From contig CAVJLL010000008.1 in NCBI GenBank assembly GCA_963650385.1, positions 8,154-72,153 of the forward strand: DNA of 64,000 nt, written 5' to 3'. The notes under the pieces are model-generated. The model was given only the letters and a program-made list of their open reading frames with translations. It was not told where the DNA came from and searched no databases. Source of the DNA: CAG-791 sp963650385 (GTDB lineage: Bacteria; Bacillota; Clostridia; Lachnospirales; Lachnospiraceae). This document shows positions 1-7,328 of the stretch, piece by piece. A program made the translations under genes and the position numbers. Position 1 is the first letter of the stretch. Each line of letters begins with the position of its first letter.

Positions 1-665
1 GTTTCCACGAACTTGGAATCCTGATCATCGGTCTCATCGCAGTGAATGTCGATCAGCTTGTCGTAGCGCTCCGCATACTCGAAGGCGGTCTTTACCGATT
101 TCTCGCCCAGCTCCTTTGAAAACTCATAATGCGGAATGCCGCCGACTACTTCGCACCCCATCTTCAGCGCTTCCTCTACGAGCTCAGCGCCTCCCTCGTA
201 GGCGTAGTAGCCCTCCTGCGGGAATGCAATCAGCTGCAGATACAGCTGATCCTTAACCTCCTCCTTGACCTCCAGAAGTGCCTTCAAGGCCGTCAGGTTC
301 GGATCCGTGACATCCACATGCGTGCGGATATACTGCACGCCGTGGCGCATCTCCATCCGGATGCCCTGGTAGGCCTTCTCCTTGATGAACTCCTTGGTCA
401 GAACCTTTTTGCTGTCGGACCATTGATTGATCGCACCGAACAGTGTTCCTGTCAGGTCCTGCGGATTCATGGTGTAAATGTAATCCAGGTGAATGTGCGA
501 CTCGACGTAGGGCTCCGATACAAGCTTTCCGTCCAGATCGCGGACTGCAGCCCCCTGCGGCCTCTGCGCGCCTGCCTCCTGTACCCGGAGAATTTTCCCG
601 TCCTCGACGAAAATGTCCCATTTACCCTGCTTACCCCGCAGCTTCGCATTGCAGTACAGCTCCAT
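1..665 (-). CDS. codA: Cytosine deaminase, N-terminal part (cut by window edge)
   Basis: Metal-dependent amidohydrolase that deaminates cytosine to uracil in pyrimidine salvage. About 221 N-terminal codons are inside the window; the C-terminal half lies beyond base 1. Visible landmarks are the metal-binding HIHLD (His57, His59), the RTHVDV segment (about 114-119) and IDIHCDETDD (His208, Glu211), which correspond to the metal ligands and proton shuttle of E. coli CodA. The FPQEG segment (about 148-152) also matches that family closely. The ATG at 665 is chosen because GGAGGAAGGAT lies directly upstream. The leader holds two tandem terminator-like hairpins (708-803), so expression may be attenuated. 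No permease gene (codB) is visible in the window. Confidence 0.88.
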   Translation of the reverse strand, partial: MELYCNAKLRGKQGKWDIFVEDGKILRVQEAGAQRPQGAAVRDLDGKLVSEPYVESHIHLDYIYTMNPQDLTGTLFGAINQWSDSKKVLTKEFIKEKAYQGIRMEMRHGVQYIRTHVDVTDPNLTALKALLEVKEEVKDQLYLQLIAFPQEGYYAYEGGAELVEEALKMGCEVVGGIPHYEFSKELGEKSVKTAFEYAERYDKLIDIHCDETDDQDSKFVE

Positions 666-707
666 ATCCTTCCTCCTTTGACACCTGCCCTGCCGGCCTT
701 ATCCGGC

Positions 708-755
708 AAAACGGCAAAAGGGGCCACAGCTTCCATCGCCATGGCCCCTTTGCCG
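708..755 (-). terminator. Terminator-like hairpin 2 in the codA leader
   Basis: On the minus strand CGGCAAAGGGGCCA pairs with TGGCCCCTTTTGCCG and is followed by TTTT. It lies between hairpin 1 and the codA ribosome binding site, about 45 nt before the start codon. Confidence 0.55.
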
Positions 756-803
756 AAAAAGGTCCTGCAGGGCAGCACATTCCATGCCGTCACCGCAGGA
801 CCT
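756..803 (-). terminator. Intrinsic terminator / attenuator hairpin 1 in the codA leader
   Basis: On the minus strand AGGTCCTGC pairs with GCAGGACCT, followed at once by a T-run (TTTTT). The 3' half (CTGCCCTGC, plus-strand 767-775) can alternatively pair with GCAGGGCAG near 685-693, next to the codA ribosome binding site. This gives two competing structures. Confidence 0.6.
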
Positions 804-842
804 CATTGTCTCGCATTATTCTCTTCTCATTCTGCCGCAGCC

Positions 843-870
843 ATTCAGTGCCCATTTGCAAAAGCGCTGC
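843..870. repeat. ATTCAG-type dispersed intergenic repeat, copy 1
   Basis: ATTCAGTGCCCATTTGCAAAA followed by GCGCTGC. Related copies lie at 27249-27275, 29983-30027, 45251-45280 and 50109-50158, all between genes. Confidence 0.5.
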
Positions 871-926
871 AGCACAGCCTTCCTTTTGCTCATGCGGCGT
901 TCCGAACGCTTACCGAACATTGTGTC

Positions 927-956
927 ATTTTAGGCCGTCGCCCGCCGCCCCGTAAA
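927..956 (-). promoter_or_regulatory. Weak candidate promoter for codA
   Basis: Minus strand: TTTACG (951-956), 18-nt spacer, TAAAAT (927-932). Each hexamer is only partly consensus. If real, both leader hairpins would lie in the transcript. Confidence 0.3.
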
Positions 957-1075
957 TAGATAAAGCATCCAGACATTTTCCGGGAACACTTCACTTTTTT
1001 GTCGCATCTGTTCAGTGCCTGCCGGTTTCAGTGAAAGCTGACTGTTCCGGCGGCAGCCGCAGAGCAGGCATCCTG

Positions 1076-2761
1076 CTACTGCAGGATTCTGCGGATGGCC
1101 ACAATGTTGCGGTAAGTAGCCGTTCCTGTCGTGATGCCGTACCGCGGACTGGAGGCATGCACGATCTGGTTGTTGCCAAGGTAAATGGCCACATGTCCAG
1201 AATACAGGATCAGGTCACCGGGCTGTGCCTCGGACAGAGAGCTTACGGCCGTGCCGCACTGCTGCTGCGAGCCCGTGTAGTGCGGAAGGCTTACGCCGAA
1301 GTTCGCATATACGGCCATCGTAAAGCCGGAGCAGTCTGCGCCGTTCGTCAGGCTGGAGCCTCCCCAGACGTACGGATTTCCGACGAACTGGAGTGCATAG
1401 TTGGCAACCGCCTGTCCGGATGCGCTGCCGGATCCGCCGCTGCCGTCGTACGTATTCAATGCATTGGAGCCAGATTTCTTCTTGCCGCTCTTGGAGCTCT
1501 TCTTCGCCTCCTCGGCCTTTCTGGCCTCCTCTTCGGCTGCACTGGAGGCAGCTGCCGCAGCCTCCTCGGCCTCCTCCTGGGCCTTCGATATTGCCTCCGG
1601 ATAGATTTCTTCTACATCGGCAAAATCCGAAGAAATATAGCCCTCACCATCCTCGGTATTGATCTTGTACCAGCCATCGGTCTCCTCGAGGATATCCAAC
1701 GTCTCTCCCTCACCGATCAGGGTGATGACGTCCGAATCCGCAATCGGTGCCGCACGGACGCGGAGCGTTTCCGTCGTTACAACGGCCTGCCGGGTCACCA
1801 CCGAATCCGCCAGCTGCTGCGCAGCATTGCCGGTGGCGACATACTCCTCCCGGATATAGCCTGTCACATCGCCGGATTTGATTCGCGCCCATCCGTTTCC
1901 CGTGCGCCCCAGAACCTTGGCAACCGAGCCATTGTACAGCTTGCCGACAATCTCTGCCTCAGTATCTGCATCCGCACGTACATTGATGTATCCGTTGACC
2001 TGTGCCACCACCAGCTCATTTCCGTCAGCATCGGTAGCCGCAGTCTTCCCGGTATCTCCCGCATCGCTCCCGTCCGCTTTACCCTCTGCAATGGAGATCG
2101 TGGCATCCGTGCTCTCGTCCGAAGTGCTCTCGCCGTTTGCCGACGCCATGAGTGCCTCCGCCTCGATTGCCGTAATGACGCCCTGGTCGAGCTTGAGCTG
2201 TGTCTGTCTCCGGTCCGCCATATGCGCCAGCTGCAGGGCGATGTTCGCATCCGACACCACGGTCACAGCCGTTGCCGACAGAATCGTTGCCGTGGCATTG
2301 TCGATGCGGATTCCCTGCGTCTGAGACACCGCATTCACCACGGACTGCTCCTTCGCCTGCACCGGTGTCAATGTGGTTGCTACGATATCATCTCTTCCGT
2401 TGCCGTCTGCCTGATCGTTTACATCCTGCAGGGAAACCTTGCGTGCGGAAAATGCATAGGAAAATCCCGCTCCCGGCAGCAGCATCCGGCCGTACTCCTG
2501 TCCGGATTCCTCTTCGTCCGCCGCCTGCTGTGAGGATGCCGAATCTCCTGCCGCAGCTTCCTCATCCTGCGTCCCCGCTGCCTGCGTTTCTCCGGTCTGC
2601 GCTTCCTCTGCTGTCTGCGCCGCATCCGATGCCTCTGCAGCCACAGCCGTGCAGGGCGCAGCAAGGCCTCCTGCCAGCAGGGTACCCAGCAGCGCCATCG
2701 TCAGCCGGCCTGTAAGTCTTTTTGTCTGATATGTCTTGTTCTTTATTATTCTAAATTCCAT
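1076..2761 (-). CDS. Secreted SH3b-NlpC/P60 peptidoglycan endopeptidase
   Basis: Cell-wall hydrolase of the C40 (NlpC/P60) family, expected to cut gamma-D-Glu-diamino acid bonds in peptide stems outside the cell. The 561-residue product has an N-terminal signal peptide (hydrophobic stretch about 20-42), an acidic Ala/Glu/Thr-rich linker, two bacterial SH3 domains (about 245-310 and 325-380), an Ala/Glu/Lys-rich helical linker ending in a Lys/Ser-rich stretch, and a C-terminal NlpC/P60 domain. The catalytic residues are visible: Cys477 in GADCSGF, His523 in GHVAIY and His535 in IVHASS. Start: ATG at 2761 with GGGACAGG upstream. It seems to be transcribed alone. Substrate preference cannot be read from sequence. 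Confidence 0.88.
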   Translation of the reverse strand: MEFRIIKNKTYQTKRLTGRLTMALLGTLLAGGLAAPCTAVAAEASDAAQTAEEAQTGETQAAGTQDEEAAAGDSASSQQAADEEESGQEYGRMLLPGAGFSYAFSARKVSLQDVNDQADGNGRDDIVATTLTPVQAKEQSVVNAVSQTQGIRIDNATATILSATAVTVVSDANIALQLAHMADRRQTQLKLDQGVITAIEAEALMASANGESTSDESTDATISIAEGKADGSDAGDTGKTAATDADGNELVVAQVNGYINVRADADTEAEIVGKLYNGSVAKVLGRTGNGWARIKSGDVTGYIREEYVATGNAAQQLADSVVTRQAVVTTETLRVRAAPIADSDVITLIGEGETLDILEETDGWYKINTEDGEGYISSDFADVEEIYPEAISKAQEEAEEAAAAASSAAEEEARKAEEAKKSSKSGKKKSGSNALNTYDGSGGSGSASGQAVANYALQFVGNPYVWGGSSLTNGADCSGFTMAVYANFGVSLPHYTGSQQQCGTAVSSLSEAQPGDLILYSGHVAIYLGNNQIVHASSPRYGITTGTATYRNIVAIRRILQ

Positions 2762-2837
2762 GAACCTGTCCCAAATCCATCATTGTATCTGTTCCGTGTC
2801 CGACTGCTTATGATACCGCAGACGCGGTTTTCCGTAC

Positions 2838-2871
2838 AGCAGTCAATTCACATTGGAATATGACAGGTGCT
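2838..2871. repeat. AGCAGTCAATTCAC-type repeat, copy 1
   Basis: A 34-nt stretch starting AGCAGTCAATTCACATTGG and ending CAGGTGCT. About 28 of 34 positions match the copy at 29715-29748, which forms one arm of a larger folded element. Confidence 0.55.
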
Positions 2872-2884
2872 GCGCTGCAGTTCC

Positions 2885-2910
2885 TTCGCCAGCCAAGCGA
2901 CAGGGCAGCG
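2885..2910. repeat. TTCGCCAGCCAAGCG repeat, copy 1
   Basis: TTCGCCAGCCAAGCGACAGG plus GCAGCG. Nearly identical copies lie at 18333-18358 (reverse complement) and 31622-31645. Confidence 0.6.
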
Positions 2911-2939
2911 TTTGTACAGTAACGATGCTGAACAGATAT

Positions 2940-2972
2940 AAAACGGTCAGACTCCTTTTCAGAGCCTGACCG
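2940..2972 (-). terminator. Intrinsic terminator of the MFS-GDPD operon
   Basis: Minus strand CGGTCAGGCTC pairs with GAGTCTGACCG across a TGAAAAG loop, then GTTTTAT. It lies about 70 nt after the GDPD stop codon. Confidence 0.75.
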
Positions 2973-3040
2973 CATTCCCATTTGCCTTATCTCAATATTT
3001 CCTGCTGCCGCGCACAGCCCTGAATCGGCACTCTCTGCCC

Positions 3041-3781
3041 TCAGACCTCATCCACCACGCTCCGGCACAGATCCGGCTTGTTCGTGATGATCGCCTCCAC
3101 GCCCACCTGAACGCACATGCGCATGTACGCCTCATCATTAACCGTCCAGACATGCGTCTCCAGTCCGTATTGATGTGCAGTCTTCACATACTCTGCATCC
3201 TGCAGATGGTACAGAGCCGGGTGAAGTGCATCCACCTTCACAACATCTCTTGCATAGGGTGCCACATCAATCCAGTTGTCGGAATACAGGAGTCCTGTCT
3301 GTGCATCCGGCTTTTCTCTGCGGATATGCGCCAGCGTATAATGATTGAAGGAGGAGTAGATCACGCGGTCCTCCATTCCCATTCTCGCCGTAAGGTCCAG
3401 CACCTTCTCCTCAATCCCCTTATACCAGAATATGCCGGTCTTGAATTCAACATTCACCGTAAGCCCCGTCGGCTTTAAAAGTGCATACACCTCTTCCAGT
3501 GTGGGGATCTGCGCCTTTGCATATTCCGGATGCGTCCGGTTGAAATTCAGGCTCCGCAGCTGCGCAAGGCTGTGATCCTTCAGATAGCCCGTTCCGTCGC
3601 TGACCCGTTCCAGCTCCTCGTCGTGTGCAACCACCACCTCGCCGTCTGAGGTCAGCTGGACATCCAGCTCCACGCCGTCCGCCTTCATTGCCGCTGCCTT
3701 CTCAAATGCAGCCAGTGTATTCTCCGGCACGTATGCGGATGCTCCGCGGTGCGCCCATACCAGTGTTTTCTTCTGTTCCAT
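3041..3781 (-). CDS. Glycerophosphodiester phosphodiesterase
   Basis: Hydrolyses glycerophosphodiesters to glycerol-3-phosphate and an alcohol. The 246-residue TIM-barrel protein is full length for cytoplasmic UgpQ-type enzymes and has no signal peptide. Catalytic and metal residues of the family are visible: His11-Arg12 (AHRGAS), Glu20-Asn21 (PENT), Glu38-x-Asp40 (VELDV) and His53 (AHDEEL). The ATG at 3781 is preferred over an in-frame upstream start because GGGAGGGCAAGGACA precedes it and the upstream codons run into the palindrome at 3844-3871. It follows an MFS gene in the same direction, and a Pho-box-like motif lies before that gene, so phosphate-starvation control is plausible. Confidence 0.9.
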   Translation of the reverse strand: MEQKKTLVWAHRGASAYVPENTLAAFEKAAAMKADGVELDVQLTSDGEVVVAHDEELERVSDGTGYLKDHSLAQLRSLNFNRTHPEYAKAQIPTLEEVYALLKPTGLTVNVEFKTGIFWYKGIEEKVLDLTARMGMEDRVIYSSFNHYTLAHIRREKPDAQTGLLYSDNWIDVAPYARDVVKVDALHPALYHLQDAEYVKTAHQYGLETHVWTVNDEAYMRMCVQVGVEAIITNKPDLCRSVVDEV

Positions 3782-3843
3782 TGTCCTTGCCCTCCCGAAA
3801 GAGCTGCTTTTTTTGCCTTCTATGCCATCCCGCATATATGATG

Positions 3844-3889
3844 TTGGGGGCAAAAGACCTTTTGCCCCCAACCGATACCGGATTGCTGC
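3844..3889. repeat. Palindrome plus GATACCGGATTGCTGC repeat, copy 1
   Basis: A perfect inverted repeat (TTGGGGGCAAAAG / CTTTTGCCCCCAA, 3844-3871) is followed by AACCGATACCGGATTGCTGC (3870-3889). The last 20 nt recur with one mismatch at 15975-15994. It sits between the MFS and GDPD genes. There is no T-run on either side, so it is not an obvious terminator. Confidence 0.55.
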
Positions 3890-3931
3890 GTGCGTTGCAC
3901 TCCCGCAATCCTCAAAACATTTGTAATCTGC

Positions 3932-5170
3932 TCATGCAGCGTTCTTCTGCTTGGTGCTGACGATAAACAACACCAGGCCGATCACGAAGAAAACGGCAAT
4001 GATGCCGACGCCGCAGTTCACGCTCCCGGTCGCCTGGGAAACCAGTCCCATCATGGTCGTACCGATCACAGAGGCACCCTTCCCGCAGATGTCATAAAAG
4101 CCGAAGAACTCTCCCGAGCGCTCTGCCGGAATGATCTTGGCAAAATACGATCTGGACAGCGCCTGAATGCCGCCCTGGAACATACCGACGAAAATAGCCA
4201 GCACCCAGAACTGCCAGCTGGCACTCATAAAGAACGCAAAGACAGCGATTCCCGTGTAGGCTGCGATCGCGATGATGATCAGCTTCTCGGACATTCCCTT
4301 CTGGGAAAGCTTTCCGAACAGAATTGCAAAGGGAAATGCAACAAACTGGGTAACCAGAAGCGCCAGCAGCATATCCGTAGAGCCAAGGCCAAGGGCCGAG
4401 CCGTAGGCCGTAGACATATCAATGATGGTATAAACGCCGTCAATGTAGAACAGGAATGCCAGCAGGAAGAACAGGATCTTCTTGTCCTTTGCAATGTCCC
4501 TAAGACTCGTTCCCAGCTGCGCCAGAATTCCGCCCGTCTCTTCTCCGCCCGTCAGATAATTGGTCTGCCGATAGCTCTTTAAAATCGGCACCGACACGCC
4601 CATCCACCAGGCAGCCGTGATGACCAGTGACAGCGAGAGCGCCATCATCTGTGACATCCCGATCGTATCGCTGCACAGCACCAGCACCAGGCATGCGATG
4701 AACGGCACGCAGCTGCCGATGTAGCCCCAGGCATATCCCTGTGAGGAAACGTTGTCCATCCGCTCCGGTGTTGTCACATCGGACAGCGTAGAGTCATAGA
4801 TGACAAGGCTCAGCGCATATACGGATTTGACAATGCAGAAAACAACCAGGAAACACAGCCATTCCTTTACAAAGCCCAGCGCTGCGCAGCCGATGGCACC
4901 CAGAATAATGGTCGCTGCGAAAAAGGTTTTCTTCTTGCGGCCCTTGTCGGCTGCTGCGCCGACGAGCGGCCCCAGGATCGCCACAATCAGCGTGGAAATC
5001 GAAATCGCATAGCCCCAATAGGCCAGATAATCCACTTCCGAAAGCCCGGCCTGCTTGCCCAGCTGATTAAAGTAGATCGGAATGATCGTGGAAACCATCA
5101 TGGTAAATGCCGAATTGGCAACATCGTACAGAATCCACTTTTTCTCCAGCGACGTGAGTTTGTCCTTCAT
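3932..5170 (-). CDS. MFS transporter, UMF1 / Atg22-like family
   Basis: Twelve-helix major facilitator protein of 412 residues. The N-terminal LYDVANSAFTMMVSTIIPIYF and the following helix pattern are typical of the UMF1 (Atg22-like) family, whose substrates are mostly unknown. An RKKK loop falls between helices 2 and 3, as usual in MFS proteins. Start: ATG at 5170 preceded by AAGGGGAAAGCAAAA. It is followed 150 nt later by the GDPD gene, which suggests that the pair handles a glycerophosphodiester, but that substrate is inferred from context only. Pho-box-like repeats lie at 5233-5250. Confidence 0.82.
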   Translation of the reverse strand: MKDKLTSLEKKWILYDVANSAFTMMVSTIIPIYFNQLGKQAGLSEVDYLAYWGYAISISTLIVAILGPLVGAAADKGRKKKTFFAATIILGAIGCAALGFVKEWLCFLVVFCIVKSVYALSLVIYDSTLSDVTTPERMDNVSSQGYAWGYIGSCVPFIACLVLVLCSDTIGMSQMMALSLSLVITAAWWMGVSVPILKSYRQTNYLTGGEETGGILAQLGTSLRDIAKDKKILFFLLAFLFYIDGVYTIIDMSTAYGSALGLGSTDMLLALLVTQFVAFPFAILFGKLSQKGMSEKLIIIAIAAYTGIAVFAFFMSASWQFWVLAIFVGMFQGGIQALSRSYFAKIIPAERSGEFFGFYDICGKGASVIGTTMMGLVSQATGSVNCGVGIIAVFFVIGLVLFIVSTKQKNAA

Positions 5171-5195
5171 TTTTGCTTTCCCCTTTTTTGCTACT

Positions 5196-5261
5196 ATTTT
5201 GCCCGCCTTCCATCAACTGCTCATGCAGTTCATGTAAAGCCTTTGTTAAAGATCCGGTAAG
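5196..5261 (-). promoter_or_regulatory. Candidate Pho box and -10 for the MFS-GDPD operon
   Basis: Minus strand TTTAACA (5244-5250) and CTTTACA (5233-5239) have an 11-bp period, with a weaker CTTACCG (5255-5261) one period further. A degenerate GTTGATG (5211-5217) then stands 9 nt before CAAAAT (5196-5201). This is the same arrangement as before pstS and the Na/Pi gene, but weaker. Confidence 0.42.
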
Positions 5262-5322
5262 GACACGAAGCACCCCCGCACTTCGCATCCTCCTTCCGCA
5301 TCCGTTTTGCACTATGCCGCAG

Positions 5323-6111
5323 TTACGACAATGCCATCCGATCGGAGAGCTCGCCGCCCGCCTCTTCAAATTTTCGGAGAAGATCCGGCACCTTCAGGCT
5401 CTTCTTCTCCTCACCGGATACGTCGTAGATGATATTGCCCTTGGACATCATGATCAGCCGATTGCCGTGCGCAATGGCATCGTTCATGTTGTGCGTGACC
5501 ATCAGCGTCGTCAGATGATTTTCTGCAACAATCCGGTCCGTTGCCTCGAGGACCTTGGCCGCTGTCTTCGGATCCAGTGCCGCTGTGTGCTCGTCCAGCA
5601 GGAGCACCTTCGGCTTTTTCATGGTCGCCATCAAAAGCGTAAGCGCCTGGCGCTGTCCGCCGGACAAAAGACCTACCTTCGAGGTCATCCGATCCTCCAG
5701 ACCAAGGTCCAGCTTCTTTAAGAGCTCGCGGTACTCTTCCTCCTCCTTGCGGTTCACGCCCCAGCGAAGTGTCCGCTTCTGGCCTCTTCTGGCCGCCAGT
5801 GCCATATTTTCCACGATCTGCATATCTCCGGCCGTGCCGGTCATCGGGTCCTGGAAAACGCGTCCCAAATACAAGGCTCTTTTAAATTCAGGCAGGGCCG
5901 AGACATCCTCGCCGTCGATCAGGATCCGCCCGCTGTCCACCGGCCAGACACCGGCAATCGCGTTCATCACCGTTGATTTGCCCGCGCCGTTGCCGCCGAT
6001 CACCGTGCAGAAATCGCCGTCCTTAAGCGTGAGGCTCACATCGATCAGTGCGCGCTTCTCATTGATCGTTCCCTTGTTAAAGGTTTTGGATATATTCCGT
6101 ATCTCCAGCAT
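5323..6111 (-). CDS. ABC importer ATP-binding protein (COG1101 type)
   Basis: ATPase subunit of a three-part ABC importer. The 262-residue protein has Walker A GGNGAGKST (39-47), Q-loop VFQDP (about 85-89), signature LLSGGQRQ (148-155), Walker B VLLLDEHTA with Glu174, and the H-loop VTHN near 205. It starts 2 nt after the permease stop, so the two are translationally coupled. Relatives with this permease and binding-protein type include proposed tryptophan/tyrosine transporters; the substrate here is not known. Confidence 0.85.
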   Translation of the reverse strand: MLEIRNISKTFNKGTINEKRALIDVSLTLKDGDFCTVIGGNGAGKSTVMNAIAGVWPVDSGRILIDGEDVSALPEFKRALYLGRVFQDPMTGTAGDMQIVENMALAARRGQKRTLRWGVNRKEEEEYRELLKKLDLGLEDRMTSKVGLLSGGQRQALTLLMATMKKPKVLLLDEHTAALDPKTAAKVLEATDRIVAENHLTTLMVTHNMNDAIAHGNRLIMMSKGNIIYDVSGEEKKSLKVPDLLRKFEEAGGELSDRMALS

Positions 6112-6113
6112 GG

Positions 6114-7091
6114 TCAGTCCTCCTTTTCCTTTCCGTCTGCCGCACCGCTCTTGCTGTTGCGCTTTGCCAGCGCACGGAAGGAGCTCTTGCGCATTTCCTT
6201 AAGATAAGGAACCGCAAGGAAGATGGCGACTACAATGGCCGTCAGAAGCTTCATATCGTCCGCAGGGAATTTCAGCCAGAGTACGAAGATATAGACAAAA
6301 TAGTAGATCACCGCACCAATCACAACAAAGGTCAGCCGCACGACAAAGCCAAGGCGCTTGCCCATGATGGCCTCCGCCAGAACCTCACCGATAATCACTG
6401 CCGCCAGTCCGATGACGATGGAGCCCTGTCCCATTTTAACGTCGGCAAAACCCTGATATTCGGACAGGATGCCGCCGGCCAGTGCCACCAGGCCGTTTGC
6501 CACAGCCAGCGCCACCACCTTCATCCGGCCGGTATTGATGCCCTGCGCACGGCTCATGTTCGGATTGATGCCGGTAGAGCGAATCGCACTTCCCATCTCC
6601 GTTCCGAGGAACCAGTAGAAAATGCCGATGATGACTACATCCACAATCAATGTAAGCGCGATGGTCTGTCCGAGATACCGGATGTTCGACGTAAAATGCA
6701 GGGTAACCGCACCGGCAGGGACCGCCTGATTGGCCTTTCCCATGATGTTCAGGTTGACGGAATACAGGGAAATCTGCGTCAGAATTCCGGCCAGAATATC
6801 CGGGATTCCAAGGCAGGTATGAAGAATTCCGGTGACCAGTCCGGCTGCCACACCGGCCAGGAAGGCAATCGGAAGAGCCGCCTCCGGACTCCAGCCGCCC
6901 AGGATCAGCATAACCGTAACAGCGCCGCCGGTCGCAAAGGATCCGTCCACCGTCATATCCGCAAAATTCAGGACACGGAAGGTCAGATATACTCCCAATG
7001 CCATAATGCCCCAGATCAGTCCCTGGGCCAGGCCTCCCGGCGCTGCATTCCACAGGGCCGTCGGATTCAATGATGCAAAATAAGCTGCCAT
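6114..7091 (-). CDS. ABC importer permease (COG4120 type)
   Basis: Membrane subunit, 325 residues, with about eight or nine hydrophobic helices; related to the branched-chain amino acid permease fold. The ATG at 7091 (MAAYFASL) is chosen over the longer frame because AGAGAGGGAACGCAA lies upstream and the extra N-terminal residues are not membrane-like. It is separated from the binding-protein gene by 237 nt containing a promoter-like element and a hairpin, so the permease-ATPase pair may be expressed at a different level from the binding protein. Confidence 0.83.
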   Translation of the reverse strand: MAAYFASLNPTALWNAAPGGLAQGLIWGIMALGVYLTFRVLNFADMTVDGSFATGGAVTVMLILGGWSPEAALPIAFLAGVAAGLVTGILHTCLGIPDILAGILTQISLYSVNLNIMGKANQAVPAGAVTLHFTSNIRYLGQTIALTLIVDVVIIGIFYWFLGTEMGSAIRSTGINPNMSRAQGINTGRMKVVALAVANGLVALAGGILSEYQGFADVKMGQGSIVIGLAAVIIGEVLAEAIMGKRLGFVVRLTFVVIGAVIYYFVYIFVLWLKFPADDMKLLTAIVVAIFLAVPYLKEMRKSSFRALAKRNSKSGAADGKEKED

Positions 7092-7208
7092 TTGCGTTCC
7101 CTCTCTTACTGTGCTGTACCTGCTGCAGCCATTGCGTCTGTTCCGAAATCTTTGGGAAGAGAAGCACGAAGTCAGCGGATACGTCTTCAAAACAAGATAT
7201 TTAAAGCC

Positions 7209-7250
7209 AAAAACGGGCGGTGCAGGCACTTATTCAGCACCTGCGCCGCC
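7209..7250 (-). terminator. Hairpin with T-run between binding-protein and permease genes
   Basis: Minus strand GGCGGCGCAGGTGC pairs with GTGCCTGCACCGCC (one mismatch, two wobbles), followed by GTTTTTGG. It probably acts as a partial terminator that lowers permease/ATPase expression relative to the binding protein. Confidence 0.6.
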
Positions 7251-7259
7251 TGTTGTCTC

Positions 7260-7288
7260 ATTATAGCGCAAACTACACCGGATTTCAT
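7260..7288 (-). promoter_or_regulatory. Candidate internal promoter before the permease gene
   Basis: Minus strand ATGAAA (7283-7288), 17-nt spacer, TATAAT (7260-7265). The predicted transcript start falls at the base of the hairpin at 7216-7250, so the transcript would begin with that stem-loop. Confidence 0.45.
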
Positions 7289-7328
7289 TCCGTTTGTGCC
7301 CTGGCTGCTGTGCGCAGACCGGTCAACG

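Larger units (their letters stand above)
666..1075. other. Intergenic region between the NlpC/P60 gene and codA (410 nt)
   Basis: No convincing gene. It holds two hairpins on the minus strand just upstream of codA (708-803), one copy of the ATTCAG-type repeat (843-870), and a weak candidate minus-strand promoter (927-956). The far part, downstream of the NlpC/P60 stop, has small inverted repeats but no clear terminator. Confidence 0.6.

Noticed and set aside
1031..2533. Long plus-strand reading frames antisense to the NlpC/P60, isomerase, GLUG and other genes
   Set aside because: High-GC antisense shadows: no ribosome binding sites, Cys/Arg/His-rich improbable products, and the minus-strand genes are clearly real.
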